Origin: PS1 clade bacterium
GTDB taxonomy: Bacteria > Pseudomonadota > Alphaproteobacteria > RS24
Assembly (NCBI GenBank): GCA_016779015.1
Contig: JADHOK010000057.1
Location: forward strand, 1 to 8,110
DNA: 8,110 nucleotides
Direction: 5' to 3'
The position numbers were made by a program, and so were the translations under genes. Shown here in pieces: positions 1 to 6,147 of this stretch (positions are counted from its first letter, which is position 1; each line of letters begins with the position of its first letter). The notes beneath the pieces were generated by a model, which did no database searches, was not told the DNA's origin, and worked only from the letters and a program-made list of their open reading frames with translations.

Positions 1-1205
1 ACCAGCGTGCCATTGGTGCCGCCAAAGCCGAACGAGTTCGACATCACATTATTGAGGGTCGCGTCGCGGGTTTCTTGGGCGATGGGCATATCGGCAAATT
101 CCGGATCCAGTTCTTCAATATGCGCCGAGCCGGCGATGAAATCGCCCTGCATCATCAGCAAGGAATATATTGCCTCCTGCACACCGGCCGCGCCCAAAGA
201 GTGACCCGATAAGGATTTGGTGGCTGAGAAAGTCGGGCAATCAGCGCCGAATACTTCGCGCAATGCTTCGATTTCTTTGACGTCGCCGACCGGTGTTGAG
301 GTGGCGTGCGGATTTATGTAATCGAGCGGCGCGCTGCGGCCTTGCATCGCTTGATTTAGAGCCATTTGCATGCACCGCACCGCCCCTTCGCCGCTTGGCT
401 GCACCATATCATGGCCGTCAGATGTGGCACCATAGCCGGTAATTTCAGCGTAGATTTTGGCGCCGCGTTTTTGCGCCCGTTCCATTTCTTCGAGCACCAG
501 CACACCGGCACCGCCGGCGATGACAAAGCCGTCGCGGTTTTTGTCATAGGCGCGGCTGGCTGTGGCCGGCGTGTCATTATAATTGGCGCTCATGGCGCCC
601 ATGGCGTCGAACAAGACGGAGAGCGCCCAGTCCAGCTCCTCGCCGCCGCCGGCAAACATCACATCCTGCTTGCCCCATTGGATCATCTCCGCCGCATTGC
701 CGATGCAATGGGTCGAGGTGGCGCAGGCTGAGGAAATGGAATAATTGACGCCTTTAATGCCAAACGGGGTGGCCAATGTCGCCGAATTGGTCGAGCTCAT
801 GGCTTTCGGCACGGCGAACGGGCCGACCCGTTTGGGGCTGGCATTGCGCGCCGTATCGGCCGCCGCAATCAGCGCTTTGGTGGATGGCCCGCCCGAGCCC
901 ATAATCAAGCCGGTTCTCGGGTTGACGATGGTGTCTTCTTCCAGACCGGCATCGGCAATGGCTTGTTGCATGGCGACATAATTCCACGCCGCGCCGTCGC
1001 CCATAAAGCGGCGAACGCGTTTATCGACCGCCTCTTCGACATTGAGTGTCGGCTGGCCGGCGATTTGCGAGCGGAAACCGAGCTCGGCAAATTCCGGCAT
1101 AGCAGAAATCCCCGAGCGGCCTTCGGCCAATGCGGTGGTGACTTCTTGGGTATTATTGCCGAGACTTGAGACAATGCCCATTCCGGTAATGGCGACGCGT
1201 CGCAT
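1..1205 (-). CDS. fabB: Beta-ketoacyl-ACP synthase I (FabB), 3' end cut off by window
   Basis: Condensing enzyme of type II fatty acid synthesis in the cytoplasm. It elongates acyl-ACP with malonyl-ACP and, in the FabA/FabB pathway, extends the cis-3-decenoyl-ACP made by FabA, so it is needed for unsaturated fatty acids. The frame opens with MRRVAITGMGIVSSLGNN, close to E. coli FabB. The Cys-His-His triad is visible: C161 in SSACATS, H300 in NPHATSTP and H335 in SGHSLGAAG, with K330 in SATKS. The C-terminal glycine-rich NSFGFGGTN motif lies at the window edge. I read 401 codons and E. coli FabB has 406 residues, so only a few codons are missing. The ATG at 1205 has AAGGAG at 1218-1213, 7 bases upstream. 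It lies 31 bases after fabA and is surely co-transcribed with it. FabF is the alternative, but the sequence resembles FabB much more. Confidence 0.96.
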   Translation of the reverse strand, partial: MRRVAITGMGIVSSLGNNTQEVTTALAEGRSGISAMPEFAELGFRSQIAGQPTLNVEEAVDKRVRRFMGDGAAWNYVAMQQAIADAGLEEDTIVNPRTGLIMGSGGPSTKALIAAADTARNASPKRVGPFAVPKAMSSTNSATLATPFGIKGVNYSISSACATSTHCIGNAAEMIQWGKQDVMFAGGGEELDWALSVLFDAMGAMSANYNDTPATASRAYDKNRDGFVIAGGAGVLVLEEMERAQKRGAKIYAEITGYGATSDGHDMVQPSGEGAVRCMQMALNQAMQGRSAPLDYINPHATSTPVGDVKEIEALREVFGADCPTFSATKSLSGHSLGAAGVQEAIYSLLMMQGDFIAGSAHIEELDPEFADMPIAQETRDATLNNVMSNSFGFGGTNGTL

Positions 1206-1236
1206 GGGCGCACTCCTTATTCGGTGAAATTTAGCG

Positions 1237-1746
1237 CTACATTTGCTCGGGACGGAACAGACCGACCCGCAGACCTTCAGCCTCGTAAATCATTTTATCA
1301 TCGGCGTAAAGGCGCGCATCGCCAATGCCCATGACCAGCTTACCCGCCATCACCCGCTTCATGTCAATTTCATAACGCACCAGCTTGACATCGGGCATCA
1401 CTTGGCCGGTGAATTTAATGGCCCCGCCAAGCGCCCGCCCGCGGCCCGGATGGCCAAGCCAGCCCAGATAAAAGCCGATAAGCTGCCACATGGCGTCGAG
1501 CCCCAGACAGCCAGGCATGACCGGATCGGTTTTGAAATGACAGTCGAAGAACCAAAGTCCGGGGTGGATATCCAGCTCGGCTTCCATATAGCCCTTGTCA
1601 AACGCCCCGCCCGTATCAGAAATTTTGGTGATGCGGTCGAACATCAACATAGGCGGGGCCGGCAGACGTGCATTGCCATCGCCAAAAACCTCGCCATTGC
1701 CGCAGGCAATAAGCTCGTCATAAGTGTAGGAATTCTGCCGTGACAT
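1237..1746 (-). CDS. fabA: 3-hydroxydecanoyl-ACP dehydratase/isomerase (FabA)
   Basis: Bifunctional dehydratase that also isomerises trans-2-decenoyl-ACP to cis-3-decenoyl-ACP, the branch point to unsaturated fatty acids. The protein has 169 residues, close to the usual length of about 170, and is a single hot-dog fold acting in the cytoplasm as a dimer. The catalytic histidine is H70 (FFDCHFKTDPVMPGC) and its partner D84 (CLGLDAMWQL). The GFYLGWLGHPGRGRALG and IKFTGQVMPDVK segments match the family. It is the first gene of a fabA-fabB operon, transcribed away from irr, a gene order common in alphaproteobacteria. The start at 1746 gives the family N-terminus (SYTYDELIACGNGEVFG). Its Shine-Dalgarno is the G5 run at 1758-1754, inside a possible hairpin described separately. 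I could not recognise a convincing promoter for it in the 170 bases to irr. Confidence 0.97.
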   Translation of the reverse strand: MSRQNSYTYDELIACGNGEVFGDGNARLPAPPMLMFDRITKISDTGGAFDKGYMEAELDIHPGLWFFDCHFKTDPVMPGCLGLDAMWQLIGFYLGWLGHPGRGRALGGAIKFTGQVMPDVKLVRYEIDMKRVMAGKLVMGIGDARLYADDKMIYEAEGLRVGLFRPEQM

Positions 1747-1747
1747 G

Positions 1748-1763
1748 AAAAAGCCCCCTTTTT
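1748..1763 (-). promoter_or_regulatory. Small hairpin at the fabA ribosome-binding site
   Basis: Read on the minus strand, the bases just before the fabA ATG are A7, G5, C, T5, C. AAAAAG (1763-1758) can pair with CTTTTT (1753-1748), leaving GGGG as the loop. The only Shine-Dalgarno-like bases for fabA are this G run, and the stem ends two bases before the ATG. The pairing is seen directly. Any role in tuning translation is inference, and a 6-bp, mostly A-U stem is weak. Confidence 0.35.
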
Positions 1764-1862
1764 TTATAGCCGTGAAATTAGCACGCTTTGGCGCGCCGTG
1801 CCATAAAACATCAGCTTTCGGCGCGGCCCTTTAAAACACGCGCTTTGAAATAGGGTGCACTC

Positions 1863-1891
1863 TTGACAGTTTGGCTGCCGCTTTGTATTGC
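1863..1891 (+). promoter_or_regulatory. Likely irr promoter (-35/-10)
   Basis: A perfect TTGACA at 1863-1868 is followed after 17 bases by TATTGC at 1886-1891, a mediocre -10. Transcription would begin near 1898, about 19 bases before the irr ATG. This also argues that the TTG at 1863 is part of the promoter and not an earlier start codon. I see no ICE-like sequence here, so no sign of Irr autoregulation through that motif. Confidence 0.45.
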
Positions 1892-1916
1892 TTGGCCAAG
1901 TTGTGAAGGAAGCTTG

Positions 1917-2357
1917 ATGCCGCGTTTACAAATCAGTGACAAGCGCAAAACCCGTCTGGCCGAAAAGCTGGGCATAGCAGGTTTGCGCGTTACCGAGCCG
2001 CGTTTGGCGCTGGCGCATTTATTGTTTCGCCACGGCAATCGCCATGTAACGGCCGAGACGCTGCTCGACGAAGCGCTGCGCGCCGGTCTCAAAGTTTCGC
2101 AAGCCACCGTCTATAATACGCTCAACCAGTTCCAGGCGGCCGGTCTTTTGCGGCAGGTGCAGGTCGACCAAGCGCGCAGCTATTTCGACACCAATATTGA
2201 CGCGCATCACCATTTTTATGTTGAGGACGAAGCCCGTCTTATCGATATTGCTGCCGATGCGGTGAATGTGGCCAAGCTGCCCGACAGCCCGGCCGGTTAT
2301 GATGTCGAGCGCGTTGAGGTAATCATTCGTCTCGATAAAAAAGCCGCCAAAAAATAA
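1917..2357 (+). CDS. irr: Irr, iron/haem-responsive Fur-family transcriptional regulator
   Basis: Fur-superfamily DNA-binding protein of 146 residues. Irr acts in alphaproteobacteria as the regulator that accumulates under iron limitation and responds to haem. The N-terminal winged helix covers roughly residues 10-90, with recognition helix SQATVYNTLNQF at 61-72. The dimerisation half follows and contains HHHFYVEDEARLIDI. The H97-H98-H99 triplet is the Irr-type haem-binding histidine cluster. The protein has no cysteine at all, so it lacks both the CxxC structural zinc sites of Fur/PerR and the N-terminal Cys-Pro haem motif of Bradyrhizobium Irr. The ATG at 1917 is preceded by AAGGAAG (1906-1912). 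An in-frame TTG at 1863 would add 18 residues but coincides with the promoter. It is divergent from fabAB and is followed by katG, which carries an Irr-type operator. Fur, Mur or PerR are less likely because of the HHH triplet and the fabA neighbour. Confidence 0.9.
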   Translation: MPRLQISDKRKTRLAEKLGIAGLRVTEPRLALAHLLFRHGNRHVTAETLLDEALRAGLKVSQATVYNTLNQFQAAGLLRQVQVDQARSYFDTNIDAHHHFYVEDEARLIDIAADAVNVAKLPDSPAGYDVERVEVIIRLDKKAAKK

Positions 2358-2359
2358 CG

Positions 2360-2382
2360 CAAGCCGCGGCCGGGCGGGCTTG
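2360..2382 (+). other. Hairpin directly after irr
   Basis: CAAGCC at 2360-2365 is complementary to GGCTTG at 2377-2382, and a further GC/GC pairing is possible inside across a bulge. It begins two bases after the irr stop codon. No T run follows at once, so it is not a classical terminator by itself. It could protect the 3' end or act with the next hairpin. Confidence 0.3.
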
Positions 2383-2387
2383 TGCCC

Positions 2388-2412
2388 CTGTGGCAAAATG
2401 CCCCCAGTTTTT
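2388..2412 (+). terminator. Weak intrinsic terminator candidate for irr
   Basis: CTG (2388-2390) pairs with CAG (2405-2407), and inside it GGCA (2392-2395) pairs with TGCC (2399-2402) around an AAA loop. Five T residues follow at 2408-2412. The stem is short and has an internal mismatch, so this is tentative. It would separate irr from the katG promoter that begins just downstream. Confidence 0.35.
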
Positions 2413-2413
2413 A

Positions 2414-2430
2414 TTTAGAATCTTTCTAAT
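2414..2430 (+). promoter_or_regulatory. Iron control element (ICE), predicted Irr operator of katG
   Basis: The 17 bases TTTAGAATCTTTCTAAT form an inverted repeat, TTTAGAA - TCT - TTCTAAT. They match the published Irr box consensus TTTAGAAYNNTTCTAAA at all but the last position. The element ends four bases before the katG -35 hexamer, centred about 47 bases upstream of the predicted transcription start. The sequence is seen directly and the consensus is established. Binding by the Irr encoded next door is inferred. A GANTC methylation site (GAATC, 2418-2422) lies inside it. Confidence 0.78.
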
Positions 2431-2434
2431 CATA

Positions 2435-2462
2435 TTGACAGCGCATGCGTAACTCCTAATAT
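2435..2462 (+). promoter_or_regulatory. katG promoter (-35/-10)
   Basis: A perfect TTGACA at 2435-2440 is followed after 16 bases by TAATAT at 2457-2462. Transcription would start near 2469, giving a leader of about 62 bases before the katG ATG. The ICE abuts the -35 box on its upstream side. Confidence 0.6.
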
Positions 2463-2466
2463 GCGC
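2441..2466 (+). repeat. Inverted repeat spanning the katG promoter spacer and -10
   Basis: GCGCAT at 2441-2446 is repeated in inverse as ATGCGC at 2461-2466, with 14 bases between. Each arm also sits in a local palindrome (CGCATGCG at 2442-2449 and ATGCGCAT at 2461-2468). Because it covers the spacer and the -10, it could be an operator for a second regulator. I do not recognise it as the binding motif of any named protein. Confidence 0.35.
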
Positions 2467-2530
2467 ATAGGCAAAAACGCCTCGCATTTCATTTGAAGAT
2501 GTTACAGATAAAGAAAAGGACCTGAGACCA

Positions 2531-4663
2531 ATGGATGTTTCAAAATGCCCTGTTATGCACGGTGCGCTGACCCGCAACCAAGAGACAGGAACCTCAAACA
2601 AAGACTGGTGGCCGAACCAGCTCAATCTGGGCATTCTGCGCCAGCAGGACACGAAATCAAACCCGATGGGCGAGGCTTTCGATTATCGCGAAGAGTTCAA
2701 AAAAATTGATTTTAAAGCGCTGAAGCAAGACCTGACGGCGTTGATGACTGACAGCCAAGAATGGTGGCCGGCCGATTATGGTCACTATGGCCCGTTCTTC
2801 ATCCGCATGACCTGGCATGCTGCCGGCACTTATCGAACCGGCGATGGCCGTGGCGGTGCGGGCACTGGCGCGCAGCGTTTTGCGCCGCTCAATAGCTGGC
2901 CGGATAATGGCAATCTCGACAAGGCGCGTCGCCTGTTGTGGCCGATCAAGCAGAAATACGGCAACGCCATTAGCTGGGCCGACCTGTTGGTGCTGGCGGG
3001 CAATGTCGCCATTGAATCGATGGGCGGTAAGACTTTCGGCTATGGCGGCGGTCGTCCCGATATTTGGCATCCGGAAGAGGATATTTACTGGGGCGCTGAG
3101 GACGAATGGCTGGGCGATAATCGCTATGCCGAGACCCGTCAGTCGCTGGAAAACCCGCTTGCCGCTGTGCAAATGGGTTTGATTTACGTTAATCCGGAAG
3201 GCCCGAATGCCAATCCTGACCCGCTTTTGAGCGCGCAGGATATTCGTGAAACCTTCGCCCGCATGGCAATGAATGATGAAGAAACCGTTGCCTTGGTCGC
3301 CGGTGGTCACACATTCGGTAAAATGCACGGTGCCGGTGATGCAGCGCATGTCGGTCCGGAGCCGGAAGGTTCACCGATCGAAGCGCAAGGCTTTGGTTGG
3401 CTCTCAACCCATAAATCGGGCAAAGGCGTCGATACCATTACCTCAGGTTTGGAAGGCCCATGGACGGCCAATCCGACACAATGGGATAACGGCTATTTCG
3501 ACCTGTTGTTCAAATATGAGTGGGCATTGAACAAAACCCCGGCCGGCGCCAATATTTGGCATCCGGTTGATCTGGCCGATGATGATATGGCACCTGAAGT
3601 GGACGGGTCCGGTGAAAAAGTAACACCGGCCATGAGCACGGCCGATATTGCGATGATTAAAGATCCGGAATATCGCAAAATCTCAGAGAAATTCCATAAT
3701 GACATTGAGTATTTCGCTGACGCTTTTGCCCGCGCTTGGTTCAAATTGCTGCACCGTGATATGGGCCCGAAACAGCGCTATCTCGGCCCGGAAGTGCCGG
3801 ATGAAGAACTGATTTGGCAAGACCCGGTGCCGGCCGGCAATGACAGCTACGACGTCAATGCCGTCAAAGCCGCGATCAAAGACAGCGGCTTGTCAGTCAC
3901 CGAAATGGTGGAAACCGCTTGGGCATCGGCCTCGACCTATCGTGGGTCAGACATGCGCGGGGGAGCCAATGGCGCCCGCATCCGTCTGGCACCGCAGAAA
4001 AACTGGGCGGCCAATAAACCCGAGCAATTGGAGAAAGTGCTGAGCGTGCTGGAAACCATTGCGGCGGAAAACAATGCCAGCCTGGCTGATGTGATTGTGC
4101 TGGCTGGAGGCGTCGGTATCGAAATGGCTTCGGGTCAAGACGTGGCTTTCGTGCCGGGTCGTGGCGATTCCACTGACGCGCAAACCGATGCCGACAGCTT
4201 CTCCGTTCTGGAACCGGCAGCAGATGGTTTCCGCAATTTCCAGCGTAGCTCCTTCGCTGTATCGCCGGAAGAAATGCTGCTCGACAAAGCCCAATTGCTG
4301 GGCCTGACGGCGGCTGAGTTGACGGTTCTGGTGGGTGGTCTGCGCGCCCTTGGCGTCTCGACCGATGGCCATGGCGTTTGGACCGATGGTGCCAAGCTGA
4401 CCAATGAGTGGTTTATCAAACTGCTCGATATGGGCACGGTCTGGTCGCAAACTGATGAGAACCTGTTTGAAGGTAAAGACCGCGCCAGCGGCGAGAGTGT
4501 CGGCACGGCAACCCGTGTCGATCTGGTCTTCGGTTCTAACTCAGAACTGCGCGCCATTGCCGAGGTGTATGCCCAGGATGATAATGGCGGGAAATTCGTC
4601 GCCGACTTCATCGCCGCATGGAACAAAGTGATGAACGCCGACCGCTTCGATCTGGCGGCCTAA
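2531..4663 (+). CDS. katG: Catalase-peroxidase KatG
   Basis: Bifunctional haem b enzyme of the class I peroxidase superfamily that removes hydrogen peroxide. It has 710 residues (E. coli KatG 726), with two peroxidase-like domains. The N-terminal haem domain covers about 45-415 and the C-terminal haem-less domain about 430-705. The distal triad is R92-W95-H96 in IRMTWHAAGTYR. The Met-Tyr-Trp cross-link needed for catalase activity is complete: W95, Y219 (GLIYVNPEGP) and M245 (FARMAMNDEET). The proximal ligand is H260 (AGGHTFGK) with W331 (KYEW) and probably D378. R416 is the likely mobile arginine. There is no signal peptide, so it should be cytoplasmic. The ATG at 2531 follows AAAGGA (2515-2520) and gives the family start with KCPVMHG and DWWPNQL. 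It has its own promoter and terminator, so it is monocistronic. The upstream ICE suggests control by Irr. Confidence 0.98.
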   Translation: MDVSKCPVMHGALTRNQETGTSNKDWWPNQLNLGILRQQDTKSNPMGEAFDYREEFKKIDFKALKQDLTALMTDSQEWWPADYGHYGPFFIRMTWHAAGTYRTGDGRGGAGTGAQRFAPLNSWPDNGNLDKARRLLWPIKQKYGNAISWADLLVLAGNVAIESMGGKTFGYGGGRPDIWHPEEDIYWGAEDEWLGDNRYAETRQSLENPLAAVQMGLIYVNPEGPNANPDPLLSAQDIRETFARMAMNDEETVALVAGGHTFGKMHGAGDAAHVGPEPEGSPIEAQGFGWLSTHKSGKGVDTITSGLEGPWTANPTQWDNGYFDLLFKYEWALNKTPAGANIWHPVDLADDDMAPEVDGSGEKVTPAMSTADIAMIKDPEYRKISEKFHNDIEYFADAFARAWFKLLHRDMGPKQRYLGPEVPDEELIWQDPVPAGNDSYDVNAVKAAIKDSGLSVTEMVETAWASASTYRGSDMRGGANGARIRLAPQKNWAANKPEQLEKVLSVLETIAAENNASLADVIVLAGGVGIEMASGQDVAFVPGRGDSTDAQTDADSFSVLEPAADGFRNFQRSSFAVSPEEMLLDKAQLLGLTAAELTVLVGGLRALGVSTDGHGVWTDGAKLTNEWFIKLLDMGTVWSQTDENLFEGKDRASGESVGTATRVDLVFGSNSELRAIAEVYAQDDNGGKFVADFIAAWNKVMNADRFDLAA

Positions 4664-4691
4664 CAGTTTACGTCACACAAATACCCAATCT

Positions 4692-4723
4692 GGAGGGGGG
4701 CTTCGCGGCTCCCCTCTTTTTTT
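4692..4723 (+). terminator. Intrinsic terminator of katG
   Basis: GAGGGG (4693-4698) pairs with CCCCTC (4711-4716). The stem extends inward by a G-T, a G-C and a C-G pair to a six-base loop, about 9 bp in all. Seven T residues follow at 4717-4723. It begins about 30 bases after the katG stop. The convergent SH3-protein gene ends at 4746, but on that strand the stem is not followed by a T run, so it serves katG best. Confidence 0.85.
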
Positions 4724-4745
4724 GCTTTTTGTCTTTATAGGGAAA

Positions 4746-5285
4746 TCAGTCGAGCTGCTCGAAAGCGTAAACGCCCCACAGATTGTCGCGCTGTAACCAA
4801 CCGCGATAGCCCTCAGCTTCTATCTCGCACCAGCTTCCGGCGCATTCTCTCAGCCGCGCAATGGCCCCCGATTGCAACAGCGCCACCACACCGGCACCGG
4901 CCGAGGCCCCATTGCGTAACGGCAGGGCGTTGGCGGCTTGGCGAATGATGACATGGCGTCCATTGCGCAATAGGCGCGCATGCATCCAGCCTTCGCTGCC
5001 TTCATGGTCGCGCACTTGCCGCCATTGTTCATATTCGGCCACAACTTCCAGCGGTAAGCCTTTGCGTTGATATTGATAGAGCAACGGGTAATCCTCGCCC
5101 GGCCCACGGCGCACATTGGCCATGTTCTCGCTGATCGCCACAAAGCGCGGCAGCGGCAGGCCGCTTTCCCCCAAAGCGCGGTCGTCGCGACCGGTTTGCG
5201 CCGCAACGGAAAACGGCAGCAAAGCGACAATGCTGAGCGCTATAAACAGGCCGAGACCAACGCGTAAAAGAACCAAACGAGCCAT
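4746..5285 (-). CDS. Secreted bacterial SH3-like domain protein
   Basis: A 179-residue protein with a cleavable-looking signal peptide: basic start (R3, R8), hydrophobic core about 9-25, probable cleavage after A29 (SVAA/QTG). Two bacterial SH3-like repeats follow. The first, about 48-106, has the family pattern NVRRGPGEDYPLLYQYQRKG and W88 and W100. The second, about 107-172, ends in CAGSWCEIEAEGYRGWLQR and LWGVY. C148 and C153 could form a disulphide outside the cytoplasm. Such domains usually bind peptidoglycan or act as exported envelope modules, and the exact role is unknown. It is the last gene of the dut-to-moeB run, 41 bases after the moeB-like gene, and convergent with katG. The start is uncertain: GAAGG abuts the ATG at 5285 with no spacing, whereas an in-frame TTG at 5276 (codon 4) would be 9 bases from it. 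An in-frame stop just upstream rules out an earlier start. Confidence 0.85.
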   Translation of the reverse strand: MARLVLLRVGLGLFIALSIVALLPFSVAAQTGRDDRALGESGLPLPRFVAISENMANVRRGPGEDYPLLYQYQRKGLPLEVVAEYEQWRQVRDHEGSEGWMHARLLRNGRHVIIRQAANALPLRNGASAGAGVVALLQSGAIARLRECAGSWCEIEAEGYRGWLQRDNLWGVYAFEQLD

Positions 5286-5291
5286 CCTTCA

Positions 5292-5320
5292 CTGATACAA
5301 ATTCTGTCCGATTCCGACAA
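5292..5320 (-). promoter_or_regulatory. Possible internal promoter for the SH3-protein gene
   Basis: On the minus strand TTGTCG (5320-5315) and TATCAG (5297-5292) are separated by 17 bases. Each matches the sigma-70 consensus at four of six positions. The expected start of transcription falls on about 5285, the first base of the annotated ATG, which would give a leaderless message. This is weak evidence; read-through from the operon is equally possible. Confidence 0.25.
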
Positions 5321-5326
5321 GCCGCT

Positions 5327-6142
5327 TTAAGCGCGCGGCGTGCCGGTGGGGTGGCGGCCATTATTGGGGTTTTCAGGGTCCCAATTAAGTTTAACGCGGC
5401 GCGCCGTGCCGGCCAGACCGTCATAGATCAACATATGACCGGCCAGACTGTCGCCGGCGCCGGTAATCTCTTTAATCACTTCCAGCGCCATCAGACAGCC
5501 GATAATGCCGGTCAGCGCGCCGACAATGCCGGTGGTGGCGCAATTATCTTGGGCGCTCAGCGCGGCTTCCTCGGTATTCTCTTTATCCTCCGGTACCAGC
5601 GAACGATAGCATGGCAGCGGCGTGCCATCGGCCTCTTTCAGCCATGGCTTGAAAGTCATGACCTGCCCGTCAAAACGTCCGACCGCGCCCGAAACCAGCG
5701 GCCTTTGCGCCGCGAAACACGCATCATTGACGCACCATCGGGTGGCGAAATTATCACAGCCATCGACCACCACGTCATAATCGTCGAGCAGTGCGCCGAT
5801 ATTATCCGGGCCGACCCGCATATCGTGCTGGACGGTGGAGAGATGCGGATTGAGCGCCGCCAAGGCGTCGGCCACGGCTTGGGTTTTTTTCTGCCCCAGC
5901 ACGGCGTCGGTGAACAAGATTTGGCGTTGCAGATTGGACAGTGTGACAACATCATCATCGACCAGCCCCAATGTGCCGACCCCGGCGGCCGTCAGATATT
6001 GCGCCACCGGATGGCCCAGCCCGCCAAGGCCGATAATCAACACCCGCGCCGCTTTCAGCTTTTGCTGGCCGCCACCGCCGATTTCTTTCAGCACAATATG
6101 GCGCTGGTAGCGGGCAATCTCTGCCTCATCCAGCGCCGCCAT
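5327..6142 (-). CDS. moeB: MoeB/ThiF/HesA-family E1-like adenylyltransferase, zinc site lost
   Basis: E1-like enzyme of 271 residues that should use ATP to adenylate the C-terminal Gly-Gly of a ubiquitin-like sulfur carrier (MoaD for molybdopterin, ThiS for thiamine). RYQRHIVLKEIG opens the fold with R14. The nucleotide loop GLGGLG is at 38-43, then D62, N70, R73 (NLQRQ), K86 and D130 (DGCDN). R14, R73, K86 and D130 fall at the same numbers as the E. coli MoeB active-site residues. C201 (QDNCATTGIVG) aligns with the conserved MoeB cysteine C187. Unlike E. coli MoeB, CYRC has become CYRS (C178, S181) and the C-terminal CxxC is absent, so zinc binding is probably lost. No rhodanese domain is attached. 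It starts 5 bases after cysK, with no good Shine-Dalgarno, which suggests translational coupling. The symbol names the nearest family; a ThiF-like role cannot be excluded. Confidence 0.8.
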   Translation of the reverse strand: MAALDEAEIARYQRHIVLKEIGGGGQQKLKAARVLIIGLGGLGHPVAQYLTAAGVGTLGLVDDDVVTLSNLQRQILFTDAVLGQKKTQAVADALAALNPHLSTVQHDMRVGPDNIGALLDDYDVVVDGCDNFATRWCVNDACFAAQRPLVSGAVGRFDGQVMTFKPWLKEADGTPLPCYRSLVPEDKENTEEAALSAQDNCATTGIVGALTGIIGCLMALEVIKEITGAGDSLAGHMLIYDGLAGTARRVKLNWDPENPNNGRHPTGTPRA

Positions 6143-6147
6143 AGGGA

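Noticed and set aside
1243..1743. Plus-strand open frame of 166 codons exactly opposite fabA.
   Set aside because: Antisense shadow. FabA on the minus strand has its catalytic H70 and D84 and full length.
1748..1765. Plus-strand reading of the A/C/T tract as an intrinsic terminator.
   Set aside because: The stem is almost all A-T and no plus-strand gene ends upstream of it.
1763..1768. TATAAA-like -10 for fabA on the minus strand.
   Set aside because: No acceptable -35 at 16-18 bases, and transcription would start within the ribosome site, so it is not reported as a promoter.
1863..1916. An 18-residue N-terminal extension of Irr starting from a TTG.
   Set aside because: The TTG is part of a perfect TTGACA -35 box, no ribosome site precedes it, and the ATG at 1917 has AAGGAAG at good spacing and begins the family fold.
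1747..1916. An ICE or other Irr box in the fabA-irr gap.
   Set aside because: I looked for TTTAGAA/TTCTAAA half-sites and found none, so no Irr autoregulation or control of fabA can be claimed from sequence.
2657..3349. Minus-strand open frame of 230 codons inside katG.
   Set aside because: Antisense shadow of a confidently identified gene, with no domain and no ribosome site noted.
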